Shown here: piece after piece, positions 24,370 to 36,068 of the stretch
Layout of the letters: every line of letters begins with the position of its first letter
How positions within the stretch are numbered: the stretch's first letter is position 1
Assembly: GCA_949751835.1 (NCBI GenBank)
Contig: CATKHK010000017.1
Location: forward strand, 372,001 to 436,000
Reading direction: 5' to 3'
DNA: 64,000 nucleotides
Origin: Blepharisma japonicum
Taxonomy: Eukaryota > Ciliophora > Heterotrichea > Heterotrichida > Blepharismidae
Translations under genes and position numbers: made by a program
Notes under the pieces: model-generated
What the model saw: only the letters and a program-made list of their open reading frames with translations
Told to the model about the DNA's origin: nothing
Databases searched by the model: none

Positions 24370-25707
24370 TTATTGATTAGAAATTCCTTTTTTCACTTTT
24401 TCCAAACAAGTCAGCACATGCCGGCCATACGGAAAAGTCTTCAAGGCAGCTGAATGCTCAGTGACTTTCAAAATCAGCTGATTTTGTACCTCGCCTCTTG
24501 AAACTTCCAGTGCTTTTTGGATCACAAAATTGGCAAATTTATCAGTCATAAGCTCAAATACATGTTCAGGGGCAAATAATTCTTTGGCAAAAGCCCTTAT
24601 GTGCTCAGGATTGCCGACAATTAAGCATTTTTCTATAACATTACTGGCAAATTTATGTTTGCTGAGCTCATATAGTCTTCCGAGAAAAGAGACAATTAAT
24701 TGAGATTTTAATGGGGCTTGCTCTTTATCGAGAATATGCTGGATAACATAGTTTCCGTAGTTTTTCTTGCTGAGGTCAACAGCATTTCTTATAATTGCAT
24801 TGACCATATCCATAATGGCTTCTTTAGGGCAAAATTCGATAATTCTTTGAACTACTCTGCAGCCATATGCATGCTCGGCCCAATAAATGGTATTCATTCT
24901 TAAATCGTCTACAATAAAGCTCATATAAGGATAAGGCAGCACTTCTACGCATTTTTGTACAACGTGATTAGCATTTTGGTCCTCTACGCATTTTTCGACC
25001 TGTCCTCTGAGTTCATGAGCCAAGTATCTTTTTTGATCTATTTCTACTACTTCTAAAGCCTTTTGGACAACTCTGCATCCATACATGTGGGTGGAGAGCT
25101 CAATGACTCTTCCTGACATCAAATTGGCGATTGACCTTCTTTGTTCTAGATTTCCATGTTCTAATACTTTCTGAACAACGTAATTTCCAAAGACATCGAC
25201 AAGTAGCCCAAAACCAGCTCTGTAGATTTCTTCGAAAATCAGTTGTTTGTCTTCTGGGAGTACTGTTTCGATCTTCTGCTGTAAATATCTTGATCCTGCC
25301 TGCTCTCTAGACATCTCTGCGATGCGGCCTCTTATCTCTGCCAACTCACTACGTTTAGGTGGAGGCATCGATACTTGGAAGTTCCCTGGCACAAATTCAG
25401 CCGCACCTAAATTCAGCGATGGTCCATATACAGATGGCTGTGCAGGCTTCGGATCTTCATTTATACTTAAAGCTGCTAAATCATTCGTAGCTTTCGGAAT
25501 AGAATATTCTTCCTCTTTTTCTGGCCAAAACACTTGTGGGAATGGCAAATATACAGAAGGAGCCGATGTCGGTCTTTCAATGAGTTGGTCAAGTTCATCT
25601 TTATTGAGGAGAACATGCCGCTTGGTTTTGGTGAACCGTCTGAATTGTTCTTCATCTGAGTCGTTGTCTTCAGCAAGAATATTTCCGATTAGTTTAATTT
25701 CGTTCAT
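24370..25707 (-). CDS. Pumilio (PUF) family RNA-binding protein
   Basis: Binds 3'UTR elements through eight PUM repeats and represses or localises mRNA in the cytoplasm. The 445-residue protein has a ~130-residue low-complexity N-terminus, then eight helical repeats. Recognition helices are visible as FGNYVVQKVLEHG, YGCRVVQKALEVV, NANHVVQKCVEVL, YGCRVVQRIIEFC, YGNYVIQHILDKE, FASNVIEKCLIVG and FANFVIQKALEVS, with a divergent first repeat around SRYLQQKIETVL. The order N/CxxVQ, then NANHVVQ (repeat 4) and SNVIE (repeat 7), is classic for Pumilio. No TGA or intron needed. Divergent to the next gene, with 125 bp between ATGs. Confidence 0.95.
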   Translation of the reverse strand: MNEIKLIGNILAEDNDSDEEQFRRFTKTKRHVLLNKDELDQLIERPTSAPSVYLPFPQVFWPEKEEEYSIPKATNDLAALSINEDPKPAQPSVYGPSLNLGAAEFVPGNFQVSMPPPKRSELAEIRGRIAEMSREQAGSRYLQQKIETVLPEDKQLIFEEIYRAGFGLLVDVFGNYVVQKVLEHGNLEQRRSIANLMSGRVIELSTHMYGCRVVQKALEVVEIDQKRYLAHELRGQVEKCVEDQNANHVVQKCVEVLPYPYMSFIVDDLRMNTIYWAEHAYGCRVVQRIIEFCPKEAIMDMVNAIIRNAVDLSKKNYGNYVIQHILDKEQAPLKSQLIVSFLGRLYELSKHKFASNVIEKCLIVGNPEHIRAFAKELFAPEHVFELMTDKFANFVIQKALEVSRGEVQNQLILKVTEHSAALKTFPYGRHVLTCLEKVKKGISNQ

Positions 25708-25832
25708 ATCTACAGCTATTTATAATAAATCTCAGATAATAAATCCATGCTGGGCATTTCTTGGTATTGTTTTAGCTAAAAATTTAGAAAAACTTAAAGA
25801 AATTAGGATTGAGAAAATATATTAGAATAAAT

Positions 25833-26654
25833 ATGCAATCTGAACCTCAAAGCCTTGCCCGTGAAATAGTGATTGACAATCGATCAAATTCTTTAAGTGA
25901 TATCAGTGAGCTGCCAAGCTACCTTAATGTAGCAGTAAACCAGAACAACCTGGACAACCTTGATGAAAGTAATTCCAATGACATTTTTATCAACATTACA
26001 AACTGCTCTGCACCTGTACATCCAAGTGTATATAACTCTATTCCTATTAATGAGCTAGACCTTGGCATTGAGCCTAACTGAGAACTATCACAAACTTGCT
26101 GCAGAGCTATCTATCGTGTAGAAGCACCCCATGGTGATGCAAGGAAAGTTTATGCCCTTGCTCAGCTTAGAAATCGGTCAAGCTGTAGAGTTTTGATGAG
26201 TAGGAATAGAGAAATCCCTGTCATAAAAGAAGCTCATTATGAACTTCAGCCAATTGAAAATACTTTTTTGGAAGATATATGCAGCCAAGAAGAGTTACAA
26301 GATTTTTGCAATGGGGCAGCGATTTATTGTAAAGATACCATACGCAAACTAAACCATTTAGTTTTATTTTACAATGTGACTTCCTATCTATCCCTTATAA
26401 TTTTCGTATTTTTAGCTTTTCTGTTTTTAGCGCTAAACCAAGTGGTGCTGACATTTGTACTGGTGGGGCTTTTCATGCTATTTATATATGCCTTCCATCA
26501 CAAGTTTTTTGTTTATATAAGAGGGTACCCAGAAAAAGTGAATCTAAAATTGGCTGAATATTTGACCTTTTGCAAAATAAACCTCGCTCAAGTTGGTATA
26601 AACCCAAGACCTGGGCCTTTCGGGATTTACATTGAATTTACTCCTTATGTATAA
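25833..26654 (+). CDS. hypothetical two-span membrane protein
   Basis: 273 residues from ATG 25833. A TGA at 26079 (Trp in EPNWELSQTCCR) joins two pieces. The N-terminal ~80 residues are polar. Two adjacent hydrophobic segments around residues 180-230 (SLIIFVFLAFLFLAL and VVLTFVLVGLFMLFIYAF) form a hairpin. The C-terminus has NPRPGPFGIYIEFTPYV. Family not recognised. Ends TAA, 25 bp from the convergent PDE stop. Confidence 0.7.
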
Positions 26655-26679
26655 ATAAATGATTAATGCAGTAAAATAT

Positions 26680-28902
26680 TTAATTATGGTCGGTATTAGA
26701 TATATTTAATGACTCTTCTTCCGTTTCTTCTATATGTGCAACTGAAGTTGACCCTCTTCTGAGTACCCATTTTTTGGACAAATTATCATACACAGAAACG
26801 TTTTCGTTTTTAATCACCGTTTTAACCCTATTCCTATGTCTCGCTGACTTATACTCCCAAGACCTCATATTGATTTTAAGCTGATCCACACAATTTGAGC
26901 TAATATATGAAGACTGTAAAAACTGGTTAAAAGCTTCATATAATGGCATCACAATATTTTTCAAAAACCCAGCTTGCGATTTCCCAATATCTGTGGTCTC
27001 TCTATCACAATACATCGAAATTGGCTCACCCCTGAGCTTTTCTATGTCCCCTTGGTTAAAAAATTCTTCAATCACTAAAAGGCTCCATCTTTCATGAAGT
27101 TCTCTGGTTTTTGCAGCATGGCCGATATCAGCGGATTTTACCATAATTTTCATCATATCGATCCTAGTTTCGTAATTTTCAAGGACATTTTGAGGAGAGT
27201 TCATTAATTTGACACGGAATTGGCCTAAAATGTCAAAGTGTTTTTGCATGTCAGTGGCGAGAATCATTTCTACGATTTCTTTGCGGACCATAATTCAGGT
27301 ATCGGAGCTCAGGGTGCTTAAAATATTAGCATCAGCCTGCTTCATTACTTGAAAAACGGTGGAGCAGTGCATCATTTCAAGGACTGAGGTGTCGTTATAA
27401 AGAATTGCAAGCTCATCTTTGCTGGTGACTAAAAAACGGTTAGAAAATGCAGGATGGCCGACATCGTGGCCTAAACATGCAATTATTGTAGATAGTATAT
27501 CAAATTCCAAATAATAATCTGACAGAATAGATTTGCTAATAAAATAAATGGAAGACGCCAGCATATCTGCAGCATGTGAAGAGTTATGGAATGGATTATT
27601 TTTATATAGCCCTTCCAATGTTTCAAAGAAACATGTATACACTGATTCAGGTATGCTAAAAGTGTCATCAAGCCTATATTTTTTGATACAGTAGCTCCCA
27701 ACAATATGGAGAGGCTTATCATGGGTACAGTCCTTTAAAAAAAACATATCAAAATTCCAGTTTTTTCCTATCTGGCTGAGGACACCTATAAGCTCATCTT
27801 CATGATACTCTTTGCGTAGCTCTGAAGTTTTTTGCGTTCTCATGCGGTGCCTCATTCTTTTTTCAGGCAAATATTGTTGGCTAGTTCATGTTTCTTTTAC
27901 ATAGCGGCGGTCTTCTGGGTCAACAATACTATAAGTTATTGCTTCTATATCAGCAGAATATATATTACGTTTTGACGAAATTATGCTGATTACTGTATTG
28001 GCTAACTTTATAGCTCCATTAAGTTTCAATCTCAATTCTCCTGATAAAGTATCAGCAACACATTGGACAAGAGAAATTGACTCTTTTATTTTCGAAGTTA
28101 CTTTTTCAAGCTCAGTTGTAGCTGGCTCATTATCATGCTTTTCAGGCACATTTGACTTAGACAAATATTCCATTTGGAATTGCTCTCTTGCAGAACGCTC
28201 AATAGCATAAAATTTTCTAGTTTCAAAAGAAATCTGAAGTAAATAAATTGCTATTTCAATAAAAGTAACTAGGTAAGACTGATCTGTATTAATATGAGAA
28301 ATAAAATAAATCAAAGCGGAAAATAAATTTCAAAGCGCAAAATATAAGTAACTTGTGTGGAGTGTAAATTTAGAAATTATTAACATAATAATTAGACCTG
28401 GGATACAAGAAACACTACCACTTATATCCCCTCCAAAAATCTCATTAAGAATAGGTGCATCATTTAAAATCAAAAATACCGTAGTAAAGAAATAAGTCAG
28501 CTGGAGCAAATATAAATTGCCAAACTTAAACTTGATGTAAAAGATAAAGAAAAATATTATAGAGTTTATCAAAATAAGGCCTCCGAATAGAGAGAGCTCA
28601 AATATGATGATCCTTGAAATGTGAGCTGAACTGACTGCATTATAAATGTACACAATAAGATATAAAATGCATAATAAGTAGTAGTTATAAAAAAAGTGCT
28701 TCTTTTGTATTTGAATTTCTAAAAAAGCTTGAAATAAATCAGAGCCAGAAAGGAGATTATTTTGGTATGCTTTTTCTGTAGCTTCATTGAAAAATTTCAG
28801 AGAAAAAGGGTTTTTGCCTCTAAAAGGTGTATCACCGGTGTATGTGTTAACTGACGCGAGATGTAAGCCATCATCATGGCTTGGAGAAGGACCTATTTTC
28901 AT
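26680..28902 (-). CDS. membrane-anchored cyclic nucleotide phosphodiesterase
   Basis: Complete 740-residue class I PDE from ATG 28902. Three TGA codons (28330, 27886 and 27295, lowest bases) are Trp. Residues ~60-260 hold about six hydrophobic segments (for example YYLLCILYLIVYIYNA and FELSLFGGLILINSIIFFFIFYI). A helical linker (PATTELEKVTSKIKESISL) follows, then the HD-type PDE domain with HNSSHAADM, CLGHDVGHPAFSN, LATDMQKHF and a KSADIGHAAK Asp motif. The membrane domain plus PDE layout is seen in other ciliates and apicomplexans and would place hydrolysis at a membrane. Same architecture as the partial PDE at the left edge, but too divergent to be a recent copy. Confidence 0.93.
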
Positions 28903-29432
28903 TTATAAGCTAGAGATGAATTTTTATTAGATATTATAGTGGAGAAGGATAATTGTACGATAGGATTAAAGGATAAAAATTGGTCTTTTAGTAATCCTAT
29001 TTAGGAAACTAAACAATTAATTTCATCTATAATTGTGAAGTCTCAGCCATAAATTTCACTGATTAAAAAAGAATTTTAAGAAGGCTTAAGATAGGTTGAA
29101 GAAAAAATGAGAGGCTTGGCTTGCACAGGTAGGGGCAAGTAATAAATAAAATTATTTATGTGTGAGCTGTGGGAAAAGCAACCACTTTTTATTATTATAT
29201 ATTATGGAGTTCTCAAAACAAATAGGTTTCTGCCATTTGTGTAAATCAGATATCAACCGCAATGCTGATTTTTAATTTTAATTTCCAAATAATATTTTTA
29301 TCTAAATTTGTAATCATAGAAAAATGTAAACTATTCTGATTTCAGGAAATTATATTAGCAATTTTATTCATGTAAAAGGACTTAATAATTTTGTACCGCA
29401 TATCTTAAACATGATATATAAACTATGCTTAT
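28903..29432. other. AT-rich intergenic spacer
   Basis: 530 bp between two minus-strand genes. It holds a 23-codon ATG frame at 29204 containing CHLCKSD and a small CTTGC/GCAAG hairpin near 29125. Neither is enough to call a gene. Confidence 0.45.
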
Positions 29433-30029
29433 TTACAGCCCACAGCACTTTTTATTTGTTTTCTTTTTCCTTACCATAGGAGAATTCTTTTTCAGACACA
29501 CCTTGATTGCTTCATCAAAAACTTGTTTAAGTCCTTCTTGAGTTAGTGCGCTACAAGGTAGTCAGCTATAAAAGCCAACTTCTGCGCAAAGATGCTGAGC
29601 TCTATTATCAGGGGCTGGTTCCTGTCTATGATTTCTAGCCTCAATTGAATAATGATTAATCTGGTCTTTTTGTGTTCCAACTAAAATAACTGGGACATGG
29701 TTTACATTATTTTCTTGGATCTCTGGATATCAATAAGCTCTTACATTGAGAAGACTAGGCAAAGAGATCATAGAGTAGCAGACAACAATGACATCTGAAG
29801 CCTTTATTATGGGTCTTCTAAAATCTGCATGCTCTTGGTCTCTTCTCCCAGATGTGTCATAAATACTTAATGTGACTACTTCACTTCCAGCATTTACAAG
29901 AGCATTATAATTATCTAAAATTGTAGGCGTATAGACCTGAGGGAATGTGTTCGCGGTATAAGAGGCAACCATACAAGTTTTACCTATGTCTGAGTCTCCG
30001 ATAATTGTGCATTTTATTTCTCTATTCAT
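29433..30029 (-). CDS. atypical Rac/Rho-like small GTPase
   Basis: 198 residues, reading two TGA codons as Trp (in VRAYWYPEI and FYSWLPCSALTQ, both conserved Rho-family positions). Rac hallmarks: KCTIIGDSDIGKTCMVASYT, a TPTILDNY switch I, ALTQEGLKQVFDEAI, and a basic C-terminus ending KKCCGL, a prenylation box (CaaX ending in Leu, geranylgeranyl type). Catalytic positions are altered: Gly12-equivalent is Ser13, the DTAGQE motif is DTSGRR so Gln61-equivalent is Arg62, and TKxD is TQKD. These changes resemble GTPase-deficient Rho proteins (Rnd class). Probably a membrane-bound, constitutively GTP-bound or poorly cycling cytoskeletal regulator (inference). Ends TAA. Confidence 0.9.
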
Positions 30030-30673
30030 TTTTTACAATTTTTTAAAAATTCAATAGGATGAGAAAAATTGAAAATTAAGATAGTAAATTTTTAAATAAA
30101 GTATTTTTAATATAAAGGAGTGCGCATATCGTAATAATATATCATAATATTTTTATTTTTGATGAATTTTGGAATTATTATATATGATTTATAAAATTCT
30201 TTTATTTCTTTTTAATATTGCAATTTTATATAGATATATAATAGATTTAGACTGTTAGAATAGATTTTTGCTTTATTAAGTTCCATTTTAACATTACTCA
30301 TTAACTTAATAAGAAGCTAAACCATAATCGTTTCATTTTCATAAATTCAAAAATTTCAGCATAATTTTCAATTTCCTTATATTTAGCATCTCTTTAAAAG
30401 CTACAAAAATAATGAGCCTTGCTCTCACTGAAGCATTGAATAATATTAAAAAAAACATTTGAAAGAGATTTGTCATTTGATATCCATATTTAGCATAAGC
30501 CCATCAACTTTAAAAAAGCTGGACAAATAACTGTTTCAAATTCAGAATTTAAAAAATTAAAACCAAACTTCCACAGCTTTTTTCTCTTGCATCCTAACAT
30601 CAAAATTTGCAAAAAATAGCATTAACTTGCATAGAAATATTCTCCAACCATTGTCTTTTATTATAATTAAATA
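30030..30673. other. AT-rich intergenic spacer with one micro-ORF
   Basis: 644 bp between divergent genes. A 28-codon ATG frame at 30412 (two TGA read as Trp) ends TAA. It may be a leader ORF of the downstream membrane gene or chance. Nothing else seen. Confidence 0.4.
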
Positions 30674-31585
30674 ATGAACATACTGAAAAAGCTTTACAAC
30701 ATCAGACTCCTAGCCCATTTTCTCATCACAATCGAGATACTAGTAGAGCACGCACAAGTAATGTCCTTCTTAAAGTCTGCTCCAGACCCTACCGACAATT
30801 TATGGAACTCAGATGCCGTAGATGCCTTTGATGGGCTGAAAAAAATCGCCTTGAGATTTGATGACGATGCGTTTATGGGGATCTATATCACCTCAATTGC
30901 CGTTGTGGGAGCTACTTTTATCCTTTATTTGATTCTCGGAACAAAAGTCCACAAATGGAACAAAGGACAAGACACATGGGGAACCTTAGCTATATGGTTT
31001 GTGGAGCACATAATTTATGGGATTGGCTTTGTCCCGATCATATCACAATATGTAGCTCCTCAATATTGCAATCTTTATAGTGAGCTGAAATCTTATACCT
31101 CACTTGATTGCTGGAAAACTGATCAAATGGCTATGCTTGAATTCGGATTTATTTTTACCGGCATCGCCTTGTTTATGGCTGGAGTTGTAGCCCCAGTCCT
31201 TAAATCTGAGCGCAATGGGATTGAGAAAAGGTGGGGCAATGAGAGTTATTTCCCAGGCATGTACAAACTATACGTGATTGGGGTCGCATTTTTACTAGCA
31301 CCAGTGGGCGTTCCTTATGCTGGAATTATTGTGACGATTTTTATTATACTATACTTATTCTTTTTCGAGTGCTATAAAAGCTTACACGTTGCTAGTATGA
31401 GAATGTCTGTGCTATGGGGATCTTTATGGGTTTTCATCTGTGCTGAATCACTGAAAGATTCAACGAGCAGAGGGTCTGACATGCTTGCAGGGTGGATTCC
31501 TTTCTTAGTGTTCGGCTATATCATTATGCCTTTGAAAGCTTTAATTGTTAAAAGAGAATTGAAAGTCTTGCCAATAGAAAAATAG
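30674..31585 (+). CDS. hypothetical multispan membrane protein, 303 aa
   Basis: About six or seven hydrophobic segments: near the N-terminus (LAHFLITIEILVEH), IYITSIAVVGATFILYLIL, WFVEHIIYGIGFVPII, FGFIFTGIALFMAGVVAPVL, LYVIGVAFLLAPVGVPYAGIIVTIF..., VLWGSLWVFICAE and WIPFLVFGYIIMPL. No signal-type N-terminus and no known transporter motif. A soluble loop of ~40 residues (PDPTDNLWNSDAVDAFDGL) follows the first span. ATG to TAG, no TGA codons. Family unknown to me. Confidence 0.75.
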   Translation: MNILKKLYNIRLLAHFLITIEILVEHAQVMSFLKSAPDPTDNLWNSDAVDAFDGLKKIALRFDDDAFMGIYITSIAVVGATFILYLILGTKVHKWNKGQDTWGTLAIWFVEHIIYGIGFVPIISQYVAPQYCNLYSELKSYTSLDCWKTDQMAMLEFGFIFTGIALFMAGVVAPVLKSERNGIEKRWGNESYFPGMYKLYVIGVAFLLAPVGVPYAGIIVTIFIILYLFFFECYKSLHVASMRMSVLWGSLWVFICAESLKDSTSRGSDMLAGWIPFLVFGYIIMPLKALIVKRELKVLPIEK

Positions 31586-31656
31586 AAATCATATGGATTT
31601 AAGATAAATATTCTTCTATAAGAAGTCTTATAAAATATTTAATAATGTTAGTGTAA

Positions 31657-32238
31657 TTAAGGGGTAGGACTTACTCCCATGCTTCTAAAGAAATCATATA
31701 CAACTTTTCCCATATTTTTTTGCTCTTCATTTAAAATTTGCTTTGGGTTATCTTTTATGGAGTCAAGCCACACAATGAAATCTTGGAAATTTTGCTGATA
31801 CTCCTATATATATGATACAGATTTTTCATTAAATATATGAATCCTTTGTAAACTGCCAATGTCTTGGTTGAGCTCTTTTTCAGAGAGATCATTAGGCTTC
31901 AGATTTATTAGAAATTGATTGCTTTTATAATAAACCTCGATATAAATCATATGAAATTTCTTTCTTGACACAGATACTCCTAAAACTCTTACATAAGAGT
32001 GCTTTGAGCCAATAAAAGTTCCTTTAAAGCACCTTATTTCCATTGGGACGTACAGAGGGATTATCAATTTTAACTGCTCAAGTGTCCTCGCTGATTCAAA
32101 GAGGCCTGTATAATCGAAAATTTTGACCTTATTGTCTCTAAGCTTGCTAAGCTTAGGTGGAGGTTTTGCTGATAAATCATTATTATCTCTATTTGTTTTG
32201 CAGGTACAAGCTTCAAATAAATTCTCAGCGTTTCCCAT
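31657..32238 (-). CDS. hypothetical protein, possible N-myristoylation, one intron
   Basis: 188 residues. A TAG that seems to end the frame lies within a 15-nt GT-AG intron (31804-31818); splicing gives NEKSEYQQNFQDFIVWLD and a clean C-terminus ending VSPTP, then TAA. The N-terminus MGNAEN fits an N-myristoylation signal. The middle is a mixed alpha/beta region (KVKIFDYTGLFESARTL, RCFKGTFIGSKHSYVRVLGV) that might be a small lipid-binding fold, but I cannot name it. Confidence 0.72.
31804..31818 (-). other. 15-nt intron
   Basis: GTATCATATATATAG on the minus strand; contains the apparent stop TAG, phase 0. Confidence 0.85.
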
Positions 32239-32586
32239 TATAAATAAATATAAGGCAAGAAAATTAATGAATATTCACAAATATGTAGTTCTATAAGAAA
32301 AAGTACATATTTAAGTGTGTGATTTAAAAATAGTCGTTATTAATTTAATACATTTCATTAATTTGAGCATTTTTAATAATTATTTTAGATATATTTTCTA
32401 TCTTGTATAAAACAAATATTATTGATTGAGCCACTACAGTTATAATATGTTTATTAAAGCTTTGATACTTATTAAATAAAAATAATTATTATTTTCAAAC
32501 TAGAGTATGCAAAAATTAGCTTTAGAAAATAAGCTACTCAAAGCTGCAGCTGGCATTAAAAATTTTTAAATCATGAAATATTTATT
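32239..32586. other. AT-rich intergenic spacer
   Basis: 348 bp between divergent genes; nothing supported. Confidence 0.45.
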
Positions 32587-34275
32587 ATGAAGCTTCTTAT
32601 TTTATATGGCTCCCAAACCGGAACTGCAGAAGAAGTTTCGTATGATATAGCAAGAGAAGCAGCTCGTCGATCAATAGAATCAGAAATATTTCCATTAGAC
32701 TCTTTTCCTTTAGAAAATCTCATATACCAACAACTTGCTATTTTTGTCGTCTCAACTACAGGCCAAGGTGAACCTCCTGACAATATGACAGTCTTCTGGA
32801 GAGCCCTTATGAATAAAAATTTGCCTAAAACCTTGCTAGAAAATATGAATTTCACTGTTTTTGGGTTAGGAGATTCGACATATGAGCAATTCAATGCTAT
32901 AGCACGGAAGCTTTGGATAAGGCTATCTCAGCTAGGAGGAAACGGGTTTTATAGAAAAGGACTAGGCGATGAAATGCATGATTTTGAGTATGAAGCTGAA
33001 TATCACCCTTGATGTGAAGGATTATGAGGGGCACTGGCTGGCTATTTTTCAATGCTAAATGAGGTAGAAATCAATAATGAGTTATTTCCTCCTTTATATG
33101 TTATAGAAAAGGAGAATTTGCCTGAACAATTACCGATCAGAAATCAAGTATCAGTTGTATCTAATCAAATTATAGCCCAGAAATACTCAAATACTAGAAA
33201 AATCATATTGGGTTGCAACTTCAGTATAAACCCAGGCGATACTTGCTGTATTTTTCCAGAAAATGACCCTTCAGAAGTATCAAAACTAATGGAACTAATG
33301 AACTGACCTAATAATCTCCTCTCAATTTCTCTAAATCCTTCACATCCTTTACCCACTAAAGACTTGCCCTTCCATTCTCCTATATCCCTTCAAAATCTTC
33401 TTAAAACCTACATAGACCTTCATAAGCCAGCATCTCGGTATTTCATATGAATAATTTCTCATTTCGCAGACGGAGCCCAAAAAGAAAAATTAATTGAAAT
33501 GAGCAGCAAAACAACAGAAGGTCGCAATGAATATCATCGATATGTAGTAAAAGAAAAACGTAATGTGATAGAAATCTTATGGGATTTTACTACAGTTAGA
33601 AATCTTCCTTTAGAATACTTTATTGAAGCTGCAGGCTTTTTGAAACCCAGAGAATTTAGTATTGCAAGCCCTCCTGGGAATTCTGGGTCATTAGAAATAT
33701 TAGTGAGCGCTGTGGAACATTTTACTCCTATGGGAAGAGTTGTAAAAGGACTTTGTACACAATTTTTAGCAAAAATACAGACAGAGGAAAAGGTATCTGC
33801 ATTTGTAAAAAGAGGAAGAATGCCAATTCCGCCTTTTAATGCACCATTAATAGTGATAGCTACTGGAGCAGGCTTAGCACCATTGAAATCACTTATTTAT
33901 CATAGGATCCAAAATAATGCTTATGATAATACGCTGTTTTTTGGGTGCCGACATCCTGATTATGATTATATTTGTAAAGATGAGCTTGAATCATTGCAAA
34001 ATGAAAATCAGCTTACGATTTATACAGCGTTTTCTCAAGCTAGTGACCACAAATTTTATGTCCAAAACAGAATAAAAAATGAATGAAAATTCTTCAGTGA
34101 AAAAATTTTAGCTGGAGCTTTTGTTTATATTTGTGGAAAATATCGGCAGCTAGGAAAAATAATTGAAGATACTACAAAATTTAGTTTGATCCAAGCAGGG
34201 ATAGAAGAAGACACAGCAAGTGATATAATTCAAAGGATGAAAAGAGAAAGAAGATTTTATTTGGAATCTTGGTAA
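32587..34275 (+). CDS. NDOR1: NADPH-dependent diflavin oxidoreductase (Tah18/NDOR1 type)
   Basis: Transfers electrons from NADPH via FAD and FMN to Dre2/anamorsin for cytosolic iron-sulphur assembly. 562 residues across five TGA codons read as Trp. Flavodoxin domain: LYGSQTGTAEEVSYDIA (residues 5-21), STTGQGEPPDNM, FGLGDSTYEQFN. FAD domain: RYFIW..., then KPREFSIAS (FAD-binding RxxS) and MGRVVKGLCTQFLA. NADPH domain: IATGAGLAPLKSLI, FFGCRHPDYDYI and YICGKYRQLGK. It ends in Trp, the aromatic that stacks on FAD in this family. The absence of long linkers or a membrane anchor favours NDOR1 over cytochrome P450 reductase. Ends TAA. Confidence 0.9.
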
Positions 34276-34519
34276 TTTAAATTCAAAGTAAAATATTAAG
34301 TTTATATAATTGGAACATACAAGTTTAAAATTTTATAAAAGCTAATTAATAACATAAATTTTGTTTTAGCAAAATGGATTCAATTACTTGATTTTTTTGT
34401 ACAAGAAGCAGTGATAGAAAAAATTGCAAATAACCCAAAAAAGTTATGTAGCATATACAAGATACAGCTGGTGAACGGATAACACGGCGCACTTATTTCT
34501 AGCCTATATACTCATATAA

Positions 34520-35140
34520 ATGAAAAAAGAAGGAAATGCCATTTCAAAAAAGCAAGATCTATCGACTTTGAATTATGAATATTCAAATAATTTGCCAAAG
34601 ACTAAGAAGATTATTTCTAAAAGGATTTTTCAGGATTGCTGAAGCTGGGTAAAGAGACATAGATTTAATACCACAGTAAATCAATCTATTAAAATTATAG
34701 AAAATGTAGGGTATTCACTTATTTCAGGGGCAATACCTTTATCACAAAATGCATTTGCATATTTATTTATCAAAGGTAAAGAAATTTTATTTGTTTTATG
34801 CTACTATAACAATAAGTCTTGCAGATTAGATCTTAAAAAAATATACAATGATGATAACAGTTTCTCTTGAAATCATATAGGAAAATTCCTGCTTTGAAAA
34901 ATGAATCCAAGAAAACCACGAGACAGGCATCAGCCTATCAGAAAACTTAGCAAAAATGATTTTTCTGTCTTGGATATTATCAATGAACGGGACACAATAA
35001 AATTTATAAAAAGGATAGCAGTTGTGACGAATCCTAAAGGCTCACACAATTTTTATGCTATTTATGATGATGAAAGAGAAAAAAATAAAGTCAAAAGAAT
35101 TATTGAGAACCTTTTTAAGGAAAAAATAAATTATTATTAA
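34520..35140 (+). CDS. hypothetical protein, 206 aa
   Basis: ATG 34520, reading three TGA codons as Trp (FQDCWSWV, SFSWNHIG, LLWKMNPRK), to TAA. Basic, mixed alpha/beta: a mid-region with ENVGYSLISGAIPLSQNAFAYLFIKGKEILFVLCYY looks like a small globular fold with alternating strands. The C-terminal half is Lys-rich. No family recognised. Without TGA=Trp only the last 79 residues would be seen. Confidence 0.7.
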
Positions 35141-35205
35141 TTTTAGCAAGAAATTATTTTTGTAAAACAGATTTAATATAAATCCATTATTATTAATTTC
35201 TTAAA

Positions 35206-35913
35206 ATGCTCAGGAGCATGGATAATGATCAATTTTTGCAAGAAATATTGCAGAAAAACTATAGCCAACACTTGCGACAGCTCAAAACTCCAAAAAATAT
35301 CACAAAAAATCTCAAAAATGATGAAAAAAATTATAAATCTCACAAGTGTCTTGTAGATTCAATAAATTTTGAAAGTGATAAAAAAATCATCCGTTTTTAC
35401 AATAAGGATTTCGAGACCCACAAAAAGGCTAGCTATGTTCTCAGCCCCAAGCCCGCAAAATTTTATAACGATAAATTCAAGACGTCTAGGCTATTTGAGC
35501 CTCCTAATAACTGCAATTTTAAATACAAAACAAAAAGCTTAAGTAACTTCAAGGCAAATCCTTTGAAATATAGATTAAAGCAGCTTTCTGTACATTTACC
35601 TCCAATAATGAACAGTCCAAAAGTAGAAAAAACCAAAAGAATTTCTTTTGGAAATTCTTCGCCTAAATTAAGCAAACTATTTGGTAGCAGAAGTGTTGAT
35701 TTGCATATTCAAGGAGAAAGCCAAATACCATTATATATAAATCATGATAAAAGTAAGCAGCTATATGATTGTCTTTTTACTGAAGATTATAGCAAGAATC
35801 TTGATGTGGAGTTAGAAGAAGAAAATTTTGAAAATTTAGAAGAAGAAAATTTCGGTAATTTAGATGAAGAAAATTTTGAAGATTTAGATAAAAATATTGC
35901 TGAAATATTTTAG
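35206..35913 (+). CDS. hypothetical basic protein with acidic C-terminal repeats
   Basis: 235 residues, ATG 35206 to TAG. The first ~180 residues are strongly basic and Asn/Lys/Ser-rich with no domain. The last ~30 carry about four imperfect copies of an 8-residue acidic unit (EENFENLE type). The basic body plus acidic tail suggests a disordered, interaction-type protein. Function unknown. No TGA used. Confidence 0.65.
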   Translation: MLRSMDNDQFLQEILQKNYSQHLRQLKTPKNITKNLKNDEKNYKSHKCLVDSINFESDKKIIRFYNKDFETHKKASYVLSPKPAKFYNDKFKTSRLFEPPNNCNFKYKTKSLSNFKANPLKYRLKQLSVHLPPIMNSPKVEKTKRISFGNSSPKLSKLFGSRSVDLHIQGESQIPLYINHDKSKQLYDCLFTEDYSKNLDVELEEENFENLEEENFGNLDEENFEDLDKNIAEIF

Positions 35914-36068
35914 CAATTGCGAATTAATATAAATATTAATTAAATTTTTGTAAATATTATTCTAGATTAATCAAATACAAAAAGAATATATTTCTACTTA
36001 TTATAAAAAATAAATTACTATTTACAATGTAAATAATTTTAAATGGGGTAAATTTATAAAGAATTTTT

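Noticed and set aside
34276-34519. Short ATG frame at about 34375 (MDSITWFFCTRSSDRKNCK)
   Set aside because: Nineteen codons, no supporting composition or motif.
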